From Lebetimonas sp. JH292 (lineage in GTDB: Bacteria > Campylobacterota > Campylobacteria > Campylobacterales > Nautiliaceae), in NCBI RefSeq assembly GCF_000523275.1, contig NZ_ATHQ01000001.1:1247289-1311288 (forward strand): a stretch of DNA of 64,000 nucleotides. The letters are read 5' to 3'. A model generated the notes under the pieces. The model did no database searches, was not told the DNA's origin, and saw only the letters and a list, made by a program, of their open reading frames with translations. Positions 38,917-48,665 of this stretch are shown in pieces (within the stretch, counting starts at the first letter, position 1; every line of letters begins with the position of its first letter). A program made the position numbers and the translations under genes.

Positions 38917-40108
38917 AGTTACAATGCCTATTTTATCCGACACAATGGATAAAGGTAAAATTGTTAAATGGTATGTTAGTGTTGGGGATATTGTAAAAAA
39001 AGGCGACAAATTAGTTGAAGTGGAATCCGACAAAGCCACCATGGATATAGAAAACTACGAAAACGGTGTTGTTAAAAAAATTTTAGCTAATGTTGGGGAT
39101 GAAGTTCCGGTAAAAAGCGTTATTGCAATAATTGAGAAGAGTGGGCAAGAACCAAGTAGCCAAGTTTCAAGTTCCAAGAAGCCAAGTAGCCAAGTTTTAA
39201 GTTCCAAGAAGCCAAGTAGTGAAGAAATAGATATTGATAAATTAATTAACGAACTGACTTCTTCTTCAGAACAATCAATTTCCGGCAATGCATCACCTGT
39301 GGCAAAGAAAAAAGCAAAAGAGTATAACATTGATATAGAAAAACTTCAAAATGAAAATGCCCTTCCAAAACCCGCCCACGAAAAAGATATTAACGAATTT
39401 TTGCTAAACAGATATTTTACAAAAAAAGCAGCTAAATTAATAAATGAATACAATTTAGACATAAATGAATTCAAATTAAACCATAAAATAAGAGAAACTG
39501 AAGTATTAAATTATATAAAAACAAATAATATCGCAAAAACAATAAAACTTAACGCAAATCAGTTGGCTGTTATTAAAAATGTTGAAAATTCACTTACAAA
39601 ACCTATATTCTTTATATTTGAAGAAATAGAAATTGAAAAAAAAGAAGGCATTAAATTGACGGCCATTTTAATTAAAGCTTTAGCAAATGCTATGCAAAAA
39701 AATCCGCTTACAAGAAGTGTTTTAAAAGACAATAGCTTACTTACCTACCCTGCTTCAAACATATCTGTTGCAGTTAGTAGAAATGATGGACTTTATATGG
39801 CTGTAATTAAAAAAGCAGAAGAAAAAACTTTAAATGAAATAAATGAATGGTTAAAAGAAATTAAGACAAAAAGACTTACTATTGAAGATTTAACAAACTC
39901 TACTTTTGGACTTAGCAATCTTGGAATGTTTAATATAAAAAGATTTAGCGCTTTAATAAATGATAAAGATAGCGGTATAATGGCTGTTGGAAGTTTAATT
40001 GACGGAAAAATAAAAGTTACTTTTACATTTGATCATAGAATTATAAACGGCGTGGAAGCGGCTAAATTTGTAAATGATTTTAAAAATGAAATTAAAGGGA
40101 TAAAATGA
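38906..40108 (+). CDS. pdhC: Dihydrolipoamide acetyltransferase E2
   Basis: E2 carries the swinging lipoyl arm and forms acetyl-CoA. Of 400 residues, 1-78 are the lipoyl domain with the lipoylated Lys43 in VEVESDKATMD. Residues 80-108 are a serine/lysine-rich linker encoded by two 30-bp tandem repeats. Residues 128-150 (ASPVAKKKAKEYNIDIEKL) and 168-200 (YFTKKAAKLINEYNLDI) look like two peripheral-subunit-binding domains. From about 213 to the end is a short acyltransferase domain with the FTFDHRIINGVEA active-site motif, where histidine and aspartate are intact. The catalytic domain is shorter than usual (about 190 residues against about 230). Confidence 0.92.
   Translation: MEYKVTMPILSDTMDKGKIVKWYVSVGDIVKKGDKLVEVESDKATMDIENYENGVVKKILANVGDEVPVKSVIAIIEKSGQEPSSQVSSSKKPSSQVLSSKKPSSEEIDIDKLINELTSSSEQSISGNASPVAKKKAKEYNIDIEKLQNENALPKPAHEKDINEFLLNRYFTKKAAKLINEYNLDINEFKLNHKIRETEVLNYIKTNNIAKTIKLNANQLAVIKNVENSLTKPIFFIFEEIEIEKKEGIKLTAILIKALANAMQKNPLTRSVLKDNSLLTYPASNISVAVSRNDGLYMAVIKKAEEKTLNEINEWLKEIKTKRLTIEDLTNSTFGLSNLGMFNIKRFSALINDKDSGIMAVGSLIDGKIKVTFTFDHRIINGVEAAKFVNDFKNEIKGIK
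39152..39219 (+). repeat. Two 30-bp tandem repeats encoding the E2 linker
   Basis: Two copies of a 30-bp unit (39152-39181 and 39182-39211, one base different) plus eight bases of a third copy encode PSSQVSSSKK-type sequence. The unit contains GTTCCAAGAAGCCAAGT, which matches the reverse complement of intergenic DNA at 57745-57765 in 18 of 21 positions. The repeat therefore belongs to the dispersed word family and is not only a local duplication. Confidence 0.8.
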
Positions 40109-41394
40109 GAGATGTAATATGTTTGGGCGGCGGACTTAATTATGCAGCCGCCGTTGTTTTGGCAAAAGCAGGGCTTAAAGTCACGTTAATAGAAAAAGAT
40201 TTAAATTTTTTAGGAGGAAATTGTCTGCATGCAGGATGTATTCCTTCAAAAAATATGCTTCATAGGGCTAAAACAGTTTTAGAATCAAGTGAAGATGTTT
40301 TTATTGAAAAGGCAAAAGTTAATGTAGAAAAATTACTTAACAAAACATTTGATAGGATTAAAAAAAATACTGAGGCTATTAAAATGCAGTTAAAAGCCGC
40401 AGGCGTAGAAGTTTTAGAAGCAAAAGGATATGTAACCGATGAAGGTATAGAAGTAAATGGAGAAATTTTAAAAGCAAAATATATAATAATTGGGACTGGT
40501 TCTCACCCAAGAGTACCTGATGGAATAGAAGTTGATAACAAAAAAATAATCACTTCAAAAGAAGTGTTTTCTTTAACTCAATTGCCAAAACATATCGCAA
40601 TATACGGAAGTGGCCCAATTGGGCTTGAATTTGCAGGATATTTTGCAGCACTTGGTGTAAAAGTTGATTTAATTTATAGACATGAAAATATTTCTAAAAA
40701 AATAGCTCCTGAAATTGTTGAAAAACTACAAGAGCAGTTGAAGTTAATAGGCATAAATTTAGTTCCTAACACATCTATAACCAAAGCTGTTGCAAATAAA
40801 AAAGTAGAAATTCAAACGAATAACGGCAAAAAAGAAGCTGATTTGCTTTTAGTTGCAACCGGCAGAATTCCAAATACATGGATGATAAAAACTCCTAATT
40901 TAAAAATTTCAAAAGGAATTGATACAAATGAATATTTTCAAACTACTCTGCCAAATGTTTTCGCAATTGGAGATGTGAATGCAAAACTTATGCTAGCCCA
41001 CGCAGCAAGGGCCGAGGCGCTGAATGTAGCAAACCGGATTTTGGGCAAAAAAGAAAAACTAAGCCTTGATAATATTCCAAAATTTATCTATACAATTCCT
41101 TTAAATTACGCAGCTGCCGGGAAAATGGAAGGTAAAAAAACTGTTTTTCCACTAAATCGTCTTGGAATAAGCGGAGCTGTATTAAACAGTGAAAACGGAC
41201 TGGTAATTTTATATACCGATGAAGAAAATTTTATAAACGGGGCTGAAATATTAGCGCCTAATGCAGAAGAGATTATAGGAATAATAAGTGCTGCCCTTGC
41301 AGGAGAGATGGATAAAGACACACTGCTTAAAGCAGTATTTCCTCATCCAACTTTCTCAGAATCAATTGACAGAGTTTTAAGGAGGGTTAAATAA
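40105..41394 (+). CDS. lpdA: Dihydrolipoamide dehydrogenase E3
   Basis: E3 reoxidises the lipoyl arm with NAD+. The 429-residue flavoprotein has an N-terminal FAD-binding CLGGGLNYAAAVVLAKAG motif, the redox-active cysteine pair in GGNCLHAGCIPSKNMLH near residue 40, the NAD-binding IYGSGPIGLEFAGYFAALG near residue 168, the FAD motif VFAIGDVNAKLMLAHAA near 288, and a C-terminal AVFPHPTFSESIDRVL with the active-site histidine. It is slightly shorter than typical (about 460). It overlaps the E2 end by four bases. Confidence 0.95.
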   Translation: MRDVICLGGGLNYAAAVVLAKAGLKVTLIEKDLNFLGGNCLHAGCIPSKNMLHRAKTVLESSEDVFIEKAKVNVEKLLNKTFDRIKKNTEAIKMQLKAAGVEVLEAKGYVTDEGIEVNGEILKAKYIIIGTGSHPRVPDGIEVDNKKIITSKEVFSLTQLPKHIAIYGSGPIGLEFAGYFAALGVKVDLIYRHENISKKIAPEIVEKLQEQLKLIGINLVPNTSITKAVANKKVEIQTNNGKKEADLLLVATGRIPNTWMIKTPNLKISKGIDTNEYFQTTLPNVFAIGDVNAKLMLAHAARAEALNVANRILGKKEKLSLDNIPKFIYTIPLNYAAAGKMEGKKTVFPLNRLGISGAVLNSENGLVILYTDEENFINGAEILAPNAEEIIGIISAALAGEMDKDTLLKAVFPHPTFSESIDRVLRRVK

Positions 41395-44072
41395 TGGCCA
41401 TACCAGTTAATGAAGTTAAAAATTTAAGTGTTGATGAAGTAGCAAAAAAATTTGAAACGGATTTGCAAAAAGGACTTAGCGAAGAAGAAGCTAAAAAAAG
41501 ACTAAAACAATATGGATAGAATGAAATCCCCGAATATAAAGAGCCACTGTGGCACAGAATTTTCAGGAGATTCTGGGGACCAATTCCTTGGATGATTGAA
41601 ATTGCGGCTATTCTTAGTGCGCTTGTTCACAGATGGGAAGATTTTACTATTATTATGATAATGCTTTTTGTAAATGCGGGGCTTGATTTTTATCAGGAGC
41701 ACAAAGCCTTAAACGCAATAGAAGTATTAAAGAAAAAATTAGCAAGAAAAGCACTGGTTCTCAGAGATGGCAATTGGCAGGAAATTTTAGCCAAAGAACT
41801 GGTCCCCGGAGATATTATAAAAATAAAAATAGGTGACATTATCCCGGCCGATGTAAAATTAACAGGCGGAGGTGATTATATTTCGGTTGACCAATCTGCC
41901 CTAACAGGTGAGAGTCTGCCCGTAAATAAAAAACCGGCAGATGTGGCTTATTCCAATTCTATTATAAAACAGGGTGAAATGATAGCAATTGTAGTTGGAA
42001 CCGCTCTTAACACATATTTTGGGAAAACAGTAAAACTGGTGGAAAAAGCCCAGGAAAAACAAAGAAGCCATTTTCAAAAGATGGTAATAAAAGTTGGAAA
42101 CTTTTTGATAATTATTACTGTATTTTTAGTAGGTATTATTATCTTTGCCGGCATTAAAAGGGGTGACCCTATTTTTGATTTGCTTGAATTTTCACTGGTT
42201 TTGACAGTTGCGGCAATTCCGGTAGCCCTTCCTACAGTTTTAACGGTTGTAATGGCAGTGGGGGCTTTGAACCTTGCCAGAAAACAGGCAATTGTTTCAA
42301 GACTTGCGGCTATTGAAGAAATGGCGGGAATGGATGTATTGTGTTCTGATAAGACGGGAACACTTACACAAAACAAAATGAGCGTAGGAAATATTTACAC
42401 AGAAGACGGGCATACGCAAGAAGAAGTGATTACTTACGCAGTATTGGCAAGTAAAAAAGAAAACAACGACCCGATTGAAAAACCTATTTTTGAATGGGCA
42501 GACAAAAACAATTTAAAAATTCCAGAATTTACATTAGAAAAATTTATTCCATTTGACCCTGTAAGAAAAAGAACAGAAAGCTATTTAAAATTAGATAATA
42601 AAGAAATGATAGTTACAAAAGGTGCCCCTCAGGTTATTATTGAAATGTGCAATTTAACCGACGATGAGAAGAAAAAAGCTTACGCTAAAGTTGAAGGATT
42701 CGCTGAAGATGGATTTAGAACGCTTGGTGTGGCCTATAAAACAAAAGAGGAAAACAGCTTTAATTTTGTAGGTCTAATTCCTCTGTTTGACCCGCCTAGA
42801 GTTGACAGTAAAGAGGCAATTGAAGAAGCAAAAGCAAAAGGCGTTGAAGTTAAAATGGTAACGGGTGATAATGTTGCCGTAGCAAAATATATAGCAAGAA
42901 TTTTGGGAATTGGAGAAAATATATATTCTATAAGAGACCTTAAAAACGAAAAAAACGACGAATATATAATACTTTCCGAAGTAATTTCAAAAGCACTCTT
43001 GAAAGCTATGAATCTAAGTGATGAGGAAGTTAATGAAAAAGTAAAAGAAATAGTAAAACTTGTAAAAGAAGAGATAGAAAAATCAAGAAAGCTTGTTAAA
43101 GGCTCTGTTAAAAGACATGAAAGTGAAATTATAAAAATTATTGAAGAAGCAAACGGTTTTGCAGAAGTATTTCCTGAAGATAAATATTTTATAGTGGATG
43201 AGCTTCAAAAAGCAGACCATATCGTAGGTATGACGGGAGACGGTGTAAATGACGCACCGGCCCTGCGTAAAGCCGATACAGGTATTGCGGTAAGCGGTGC
43301 AACAGATGCGGCAAGAGCGGCTGCTGATATTATTCTTATGGCTCCTGGACTTAAAGTTATTGTAGACGCAATTAAGGAAGCCAGAATTACATTTGAAAGA
43401 ATGAAAAGTTATACTGTTTTTAGAATTGCCGAAACACTAAGGGTAATATTCTTTATGACACTGGCTATTGTTCTATTTAATATTTATCCTGTTACAGCTT
43501 TAATGCTTATTATTTTAGCCCTTTTGAATGATATTCCAATTTTGGCAATTGCATATGATAATACAAAAGTTCGTGAAAAACCGGTACGTTGGGATATGCA
43601 TGAGATACTGATTCTTTCCAGCTGGCTTGGAATTGCAGGAGTGCTTAGCAGCTTTTTATTTTTTTATCTTTTAATGGCTTATTTACAATATCATCCAGAC
43701 ACTCCATTTTTTATGCCTATGGTGCCTGAGTGGGTAAATATACACGATCCTAAAAGTTATCTCGGATTTGTTCAGGCTGCATTTTTTGCAAAACTTGTAA
43801 TTGCTGGACACGGAACAATTTACAATACGCGTATTGACGACTGGTTTTATAAAAAACCGTATCCTAGCGCAATACTTTTTGGTGCAACAATTTCAACAAG
43901 AATAATTGGAACAATTATTTCAATTTATGGATTTGGACTTATGACACCTATCGGATGGGCATGGGGGCTTTTTGTATGGATTTATGCAATAGTTTGGTTT
44001 ATTTTTAACGATGCAGTTAAAATGGCTGTAATTAAATATTACAGAAAAATGAAAGGTGAAGAAATTTTATGA
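41394..44072 (+). CDS. P-type proton ATPase (IIIA), with an in-frame amber codon
   Basis: This plasma-membrane-type H+-ATPase uses ATP to expel protons. The reading frame from 41394 covers 892 codons with one internal TAG at codon 42 (41517-41519), within QYG-stop-NEIPEYKEPLW where relatives have a tyrosine or proline. Translation from the ATG at 41592 would give 826 residues and lack the N-terminal cytosolic region and part of helix 1. The rest is complete: DQSALTGESLPV, the phosphorylated aspartate in DKTGTLTQNK, MTGDGVNDAPALRKAD, and ten helices. Read-through, a true truncation, or sequence error are possible. The first ATG overlaps the lpdA stop. Confidence 0.87.
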
Positions 44073-45304
44073 TTCCAATAGATTTATTATATTTTTTAAT
44101 AATTCTGTCTTTTTCTTTTCTTACAGGACTTGAGCTTAAAACATATAAATTATCAAAACAGGTTCAAAAGCCCCATTTCGGCTCTGCCAGAACTTCCACT
44201 TTTATAGGAATTTTAGGCTTTGCTTTTTATAAAATTAATATAAATCTTTATATTTTAGGATATTTTTCTTTAACTCTCCTTTATGCGATTCATTATTATT
44301 TTAAAAACCAAAATTTAAGAACTTCAATTCTTTCTTTTTTGGTAATTTCACTTGTTTACTCTTTTTCAGGACTTTTATTTACTACCAAAAATATATGGTC
44401 TATAGCTATAATTTTTGTTTCAATTGTATTTATTTTAAATTATAAATCACACACCAAAAATATTTTTTCGCAAATAAATCAAAATGAAATAGAAACTTTT
44501 GGAAAATTCATTCTTTTAAGTGCGGTTATTTTACCTGTTTTACCAAAAAATCCTTTACCGTTTATTGGTATTTCAGCTTTTAAAATATGGCTTGTAGTTG
44601 TAATAATTTCTGCAATTTCATATTTCAGTTATATCGCACAGAAATTTCTTTTTAAAAACAAATCCTTTTTAATTACAGGTATTTTCGGAGGTCTTTATTC
44701 TTCCACCGCCACAACGGTGGTTCTTTCTAAAAAAGCTTTTAGTATTAATGCAAAAGACAATGTGCTGAGTATTATAAATTCATCCATTATTTTAGCAACT
44801 TCTATGATGTATTTAAGACTTTTAGTAATTGCTTTTATCTTTAATCAAAATATTTTTTATAAACTTTTAATGCCTTTTTTAATTTTTTCTTTAACTGGAA
44901 TTATTATTTCTTTTTTTCTTTATAAATCAAATCTAAATATTGAAGCTCCTATTGATGATAGAAACCCTTTAGAACTTGGTACAGCTTTTGTGTTTGCAAT
45001 TCTTTTTGTTTTTATGATTTTAATTACAAAGTTTGTAACAATCCATTATGGTAATTTGGGGCTAAAAATTCTTTCATTTATTGTGGGATTTACGGATATA
45101 GACCCGTTTATTTTATCGTTAATCACAGGCAAAATCTCCATTAATATAAATGAAATTGCAAGCGCAGTTATAATAGCGGCAGGAAGCAATAATATTTTAA
45201 AAGCTTTGTATTCATATATTTTTAGCAAAAAAATCACTTTTTTAGCAAGCATTTTTTTAATTATTTTAGGAATTATTACTATAATTTACGGTATTATAAT
45301 TTAA
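44069..45304 (+). CDS. MgtC/SapB-type DUF4010 membrane protein
   Basis: The 411-residue integral membrane protein has the RTSTFIGILGFAFYKI region near residue 44 that resembles MgtC/SapB and the C-terminal DUF4010 half with GGLYSSTATTVVLSKKA near residue 210 and FTDIDPFILSL near 345. About twelve hydrophobic helices are predicted. The family has no proven function, and ion or magnesium-linked roles are suggested. The ATG overlaps the proton ATPase stop by four bases, so the two membrane proteins are probably co-translated and functionally tied. Confidence 0.87.
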   Translation: MIPIDLLYFLIILSFSFLTGLELKTYKLSKQVQKPHFGSARTSTFIGILGFAFYKININLYILGYFSLTLLYAIHYYFKNQNLRTSILSFLVISLVYSFSGLLFTTKNIWSIAIIFVSIVFILNYKSHTKNIFSQINQNEIETFGKFILLSAVILPVLPKNPLPFIGISAFKIWLVVVIISAISYFSYIAQKFLFKNKSFLITGIFGGLYSSTATTVVLSKKAFSINAKDNVLSIINSSIILATSMMYLRLLVIAFIFNQNIFYKLLMPFLIFSLTGIIISFFLYKSNLNIEAPIDDRNPLELGTAFVFAILFVFMILITKFVTIHYGNLGLKILSFIVGFTDIDPFILSLITGKISININEIASAVIIAAGSNNILKALYSYIFSKKITFLASIFLIILGIITIIYGIII

Positions 45305-45363
45305 TTTAAGCAATACTTAAGAAAAAAAGCGTTACAATAAATAAAACTTTTAAGGAGCGGGAG
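45305..45363 (+). promoter_or_regulatory. Promoter region of the aldolase-ppsA operon
   Basis: The gap contains TTACAATAAAT (TACAAT at 45333-45338) as a probable -10 and then ATAAAACTTTTAAGGAG, identical to the leader before the AhpD/PDH genes, leading into the ATG at 45364. Confidence 0.45.
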
Positions 45364-46272
45364 ATGAAAAAATATATCCCGGCAGATGTGCCGATAGGTA
45401 AAAAAGAGGAATTTCTAAAAAATTTTTTAGAAATTACAAACAATACCGGAAGACTTATGCTTTTTGCAGGAGACCAGAAAATTGAACATTTGAATAATGA
45501 TTTTTACGGCGAAGGAATATCGCAGGACGACAATAATCCAGAACATTTATTTAAAATAGCAGCAAACGCAAAAATAGGAGTTTTTGCCACTCAGTTCGGA
45601 CTGATTACAAGATATGCAAATCTTTATCCTGATGTGCCTTATTTAGTAAAACTAAATTCAAAAACAAATATAATCCCCTATTCTGCAAAAGACCCGTATT
45701 CAAAACAGATGATTGATATGAAAAATGTGATTGAACTTAAAAACGATATGGGAGTTAATATAAAAGGTGTTGGATATACCGTTTATCTGGGAAGCGAATA
45801 TGAAAGGGAAATGTTAAGCGAAGCGGCTAAAATAGTACATGATGCCCACAAAAACGCAATGATTGCTGTTTTATGGATGTATCCAAAAGGAAAATTTGTA
45901 AAAGACGAGCACGACCCTCATATAATAGCAGGGGCTGCAGGTGTAGCCGCATGTCTCGGGGCTGATTTTGCAAAAGTCAAAGTGCCTTACAAAAATGGAA
46001 AATTCAAACCTGAACTTTTAAAAGAAGCAACTTCTGCTGCAGGAAATACCGGAGTATTATGCGAAGGCGGTAAAAAAATAGACGAAACAGAATTTTTAAA
46101 AGAATTATATGCCCAAATTCATATAGGCGGTTCCAGGGGAAACGGGACAGGAAGAAATATACATCAAAGACCAATAGATGAAGCTATAAAAATGGCAAAT
46201 GCAATTTATGCAATAACATGCGAAAACAAATCAGTAGAAGATGCAATAAAAATTTTAAGGAGAAGAAAATGA
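45364..46272 (+). CDS. Class I fructose-bisphosphate aldolase (DhnA/FbaB family)
   Basis: The enzyme cleaves or forms fructose 1,6-bisphosphate through a Schiff base. The 302-residue protein shows the DhnA family features: LMLFAGDQKIEHLN near residue 31, VLWMYPKGKFVKDEHDPHII near 168, GADFAKVKVPYKNGK near 198 with the candidate Schiff-base lysine, and IHIGGSRGNGTGRNIHQR near 255 for phosphate binding. Related DeoC-type aldolases are less likely given the pathway context. Its stop overlaps the ppsA start, so aldolase and PEP synthase are coupled, as expected for gluconeogenesis and glycolysis. Confidence 0.92.
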   Translation: MKKYIPADVPIGKKEEFLKNFLEITNNTGRLMLFAGDQKIEHLNNDFYGEGISQDDNNPEHLFKIAANAKIGVFATQFGLITRYANLYPDVPYLVKLNSKTNIIPYSAKDPYSKQMIDMKNVIELKNDMGVNIKGVGYTVYLGSEYEREMLSEAAKIVHDAHKNAMIAVLWMYPKGKFVKDEHDPHIIAGAAGVAACLGADFAKVKVPYKNGKFKPELLKEATSAAGNTGVLCEGGKKIDETEFLKELYAQIHIGGSRGNGTGRNIHQRPIDEAIKMANAIYAITCENKSVEDAIKILRRRK

Positions 46273-48665
46273 GTGAATTTATAAAATGGTTCAGTGAAAT
46301 TGGAATTAAAGATGTGGATGAAGTGGGAGGTAAAAACGCAAGTTTAGGTGAAATGTATAACCATCTGACACCTCTTGGTGTAAATGTCCCAAACGGATTT
46401 GCTGTAACTGCAAGCGCTTATAGACATTATTTAGAAAAAAATAATTTAAACGAGCCTTTAGCCCAGCTATTTAAAAATTTCAATCCTGACAATATTGATG
46501 AACTTAAAAAAGTGGGTAAAACTGCAAGAAATCTGATAATGAAAGCCAAAATTCCTGAAGATTTGAAAAAAGAGATTTTAGAAAATTACCACAAACTTCA
46601 AGAGCAATACGGAGAAGATGTAAGCTTAGCCGTAAGAAGCTCCGCCACTGCGGAAGATTCACCAACTGCTTCATTTGCCGGGCAAAATGAAACATATCTT
46701 AATATAAAAGGCGAAGATAATCTGCTTTGGGCATATAAAATGTGTATCGCTTCTAATTTTACAGACAGAAGTATAAGTTATAAATATACCCACGATTTCG
46801 ACCCACTTAAAGTATATCTTTCAGTCGTTATTATGAAAATGGTAAGAAGTGACTTGGGAAGCAGCGGAGTAATGTTCAGTATTGATACAGAAACAGGATT
46901 TAGAGATGTTGTATTTATTAATGCTGCCTGGGGGCTTGGGGAAAATGTGGTCCAGGGAACTATAAATCCGGACAGCTTTTTTGTGCATAAACCGACTTTT
47001 AAAAAAGGGAAAAAGGCGGTTTTAAAAAGAAAATTAGGTGAAAAAGAAAAAATGATGGTGTTTAGCAAAACACTTGAAACTGCAAATCTGGCAGAACAGT
47101 TTACAAAAAACCTTAAAACACCTATAGAAAAAAGAAGAAGATTTGCTATTTCTGATGAAGAAGTACTTAAACTTGCAGACTGGGCTATAAAAATAGAAGA
47201 ACATTATTCCGAAGTAAACAATCATTACACACCTATGGATATGGAATGGGCAAAAGACGGGATAGATGAAAAACTTTATATGGTTCAGGCAAGACCTGAA
47301 ACAGTTCATTCCCAGGAAAAGGCGACAGAATTTGAAATATACAAACTGCTTGAAAAAGGTAAAGTGCTTCTGACAGGAAATGCCGTGGGAGAAAAAATAG
47401 GAGCTGGGAAAGTATGTATTATGCATTCAATGGCAGAGGCCGATAAATTTGAAAAAGGGGATGTTTTAGTAGCACCTACAACAAGCCCAGACTGGGAACC
47501 TGTTATGAAAATAGCAAGTGCAATTATCACAGAAACAGGAGGGAGAACTTGCCACGCTGCAATTGTGAGTCGTGAGCTTGGAAAACCTGCAATCGTAGGG
47601 GCAAAAAATGCGACTAAAATATTAAAAGACAACCAACCGGTAACAGTCAGCTGCTCTGAAGGGGAAGTTGGAAAAGTATATGATGGAATACTTAAATTTC
47701 AAGTGGAAAAAGTTGATATTTCAAAGCTTCCTCGTCCAAAAACAAAAATTATGATGAATTTAGGAAATCCGGAACTGGCATTTTCACTTGCCAAACTTCC
47801 TGTTGACGGAATAGGACTAGCCAGAATGGAATTTATTATTACAAATTACATAAAAGCACACCCTATGGCGATCAAACATACGGAATTACTCAGTGAAACC
47901 GAAAGAGCTTTAATTGATGAACTTGCCTTTCCTTTTGACGGAGATGCCCAGGACTTCTTTATAAAAACATTAAGTGAGGGTGTGGCGACTCTTGCAGCAA
48001 GCGTTTATCCTAAAAAATGTATTGTCAGAATGAGCGATTTTAAATCAAATGAATATGCTAATCTGTTAGGGGGAAGGCATTTTGAACCTGTAGAAGACAA
48101 TCCAATGCTCGGATTCCGCGGGGCCGCCAGATATACGCATCCGAATTATAAAGAAGGGTTTGAGCTTGAATGTCTTGCTATGAAAAGGGCAATCTGTGAG
48201 ATGGGATTTGAAAACATTGTTTTAATGATACCGTTTTGCAGAAGAATCGATGAGGCAAAAAGGGTAAAAGAGGCAATGATTCAAAACGGTTTGGGTAATG
48301 TGCCTATTTATATGATGTGTGAAATACCAAACAATGTAATCCAGATAGATAAATTCCTTGAAATTTACGACGGAATAAGTATTGGAACAAACGATTTAAC
48401 ACAGTTAACTTTAGGGGTTGACAGAGATTCTCAAATAGTTGCTTTCGATTATGATGAAAGGGACGAGGGTGCAAAAAAGATGGTCAAAATGGCGGTTGAC
48501 GGAGCAAAAAGACACAACAAATATAACGGCCTTTGCGGTCAGGCACCAAGCGATTACCCTGATTTTGCAGAATTTTTAGTCAATATCGGAATTGAAAGTA
48601 TGAGTTTAAACCCGGATAGCGTATTGAAAATTATAAAAGATATCGCTGAAATGGAGCAAAAATGA
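46269..48665 (+). CDS. ppsA: Phosphoenolpyruvate synthase PpsA
   Basis: PpsA converts pyruvate, ATP and water to PEP, AMP and phosphate, feeding carbon toward glucan. The 798-residue protein has the N-terminal VGGKNASLGEMY and LAVRSSATAEDSPTASFAGQ ATP-binding motifs, the phosphohistidine ETGGRTCHAAIVSRELG near residue 420, and the C-terminal PEP-binding domain with NDLTQLTLGVDRD and GLCGQAPSDYP containing the catalytic cysteine. I set the ATG at 46269 after AAGGAGAAG. It overlaps the aldolase stop in an ATGA. Confidence 0.96.
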   Translation: MSEFIKWFSEIGIKDVDEVGGKNASLGEMYNHLTPLGVNVPNGFAVTASAYRHYLEKNNLNEPLAQLFKNFNPDNIDELKKVGKTARNLIMKAKIPEDLKKEILENYHKLQEQYGEDVSLAVRSSATAEDSPTASFAGQNETYLNIKGEDNLLWAYKMCIASNFTDRSISYKYTHDFDPLKVYLSVVIMKMVRSDLGSSGVMFSIDTETGFRDVVFINAAWGLGENVVQGTINPDSFFVHKPTFKKGKKAVLKRKLGEKEKMMVFSKTLETANLAEQFTKNLKTPIEKRRRFAISDEEVLKLADWAIKIEEHYSEVNNHYTPMDMEWAKDGIDEKLYMVQARPETVHSQEKATEFEIYKLLEKGKVLLTGNAVGEKIGAGKVCIMHSMAEADKFEKGDVLVAPTTSPDWEPVMKIASAIITETGGRTCHAAIVSRELGKPAIVGAKNATKILKDNQPVTVSCSEGEVGKVYDGILKFQVEKVDISKLPRPKTKIMMNLGNPELAFSLAKLPVDGIGLARMEFIITNYIKAHPMAIKHTELLSETERALIDELAFPFDGDAQDFFIKTLSEGVATLAASVYPKKCIVRMSDFKSNEYANLLGGRHFEPVEDNPMLGFRGAARYTHPNYKEGFELECLAMKRAICEMGFENIVLMIPFCRRIDEAKRVKEAMIQNGLGNVPIYMMCEIPNNVIQIDKFLEIYDGISIGTNDLTQLTLGVDRDSQIVAFDYDERDEGAKKMVKMAVDGAKRHNKYNGLCGQAPSDYPDFAEFLVNIGIESMSLNPDSVLKIIKDIAEMEQK

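Noticed and set aside
39152-39219. A CRISPR array
   Set aside because: The two 30-bp units are adjacent with no spacers and are in frame in the E2 gene. No cas genes or other arrays are seen in the window.
47034-47426. A 130-residue minus-strand frame opposite ppsA
   Set aside because: Its phenylalanine-, cysteine- and histidine-rich composition is typical of antisense reading of an A-rich gene, and ppsA is intact.
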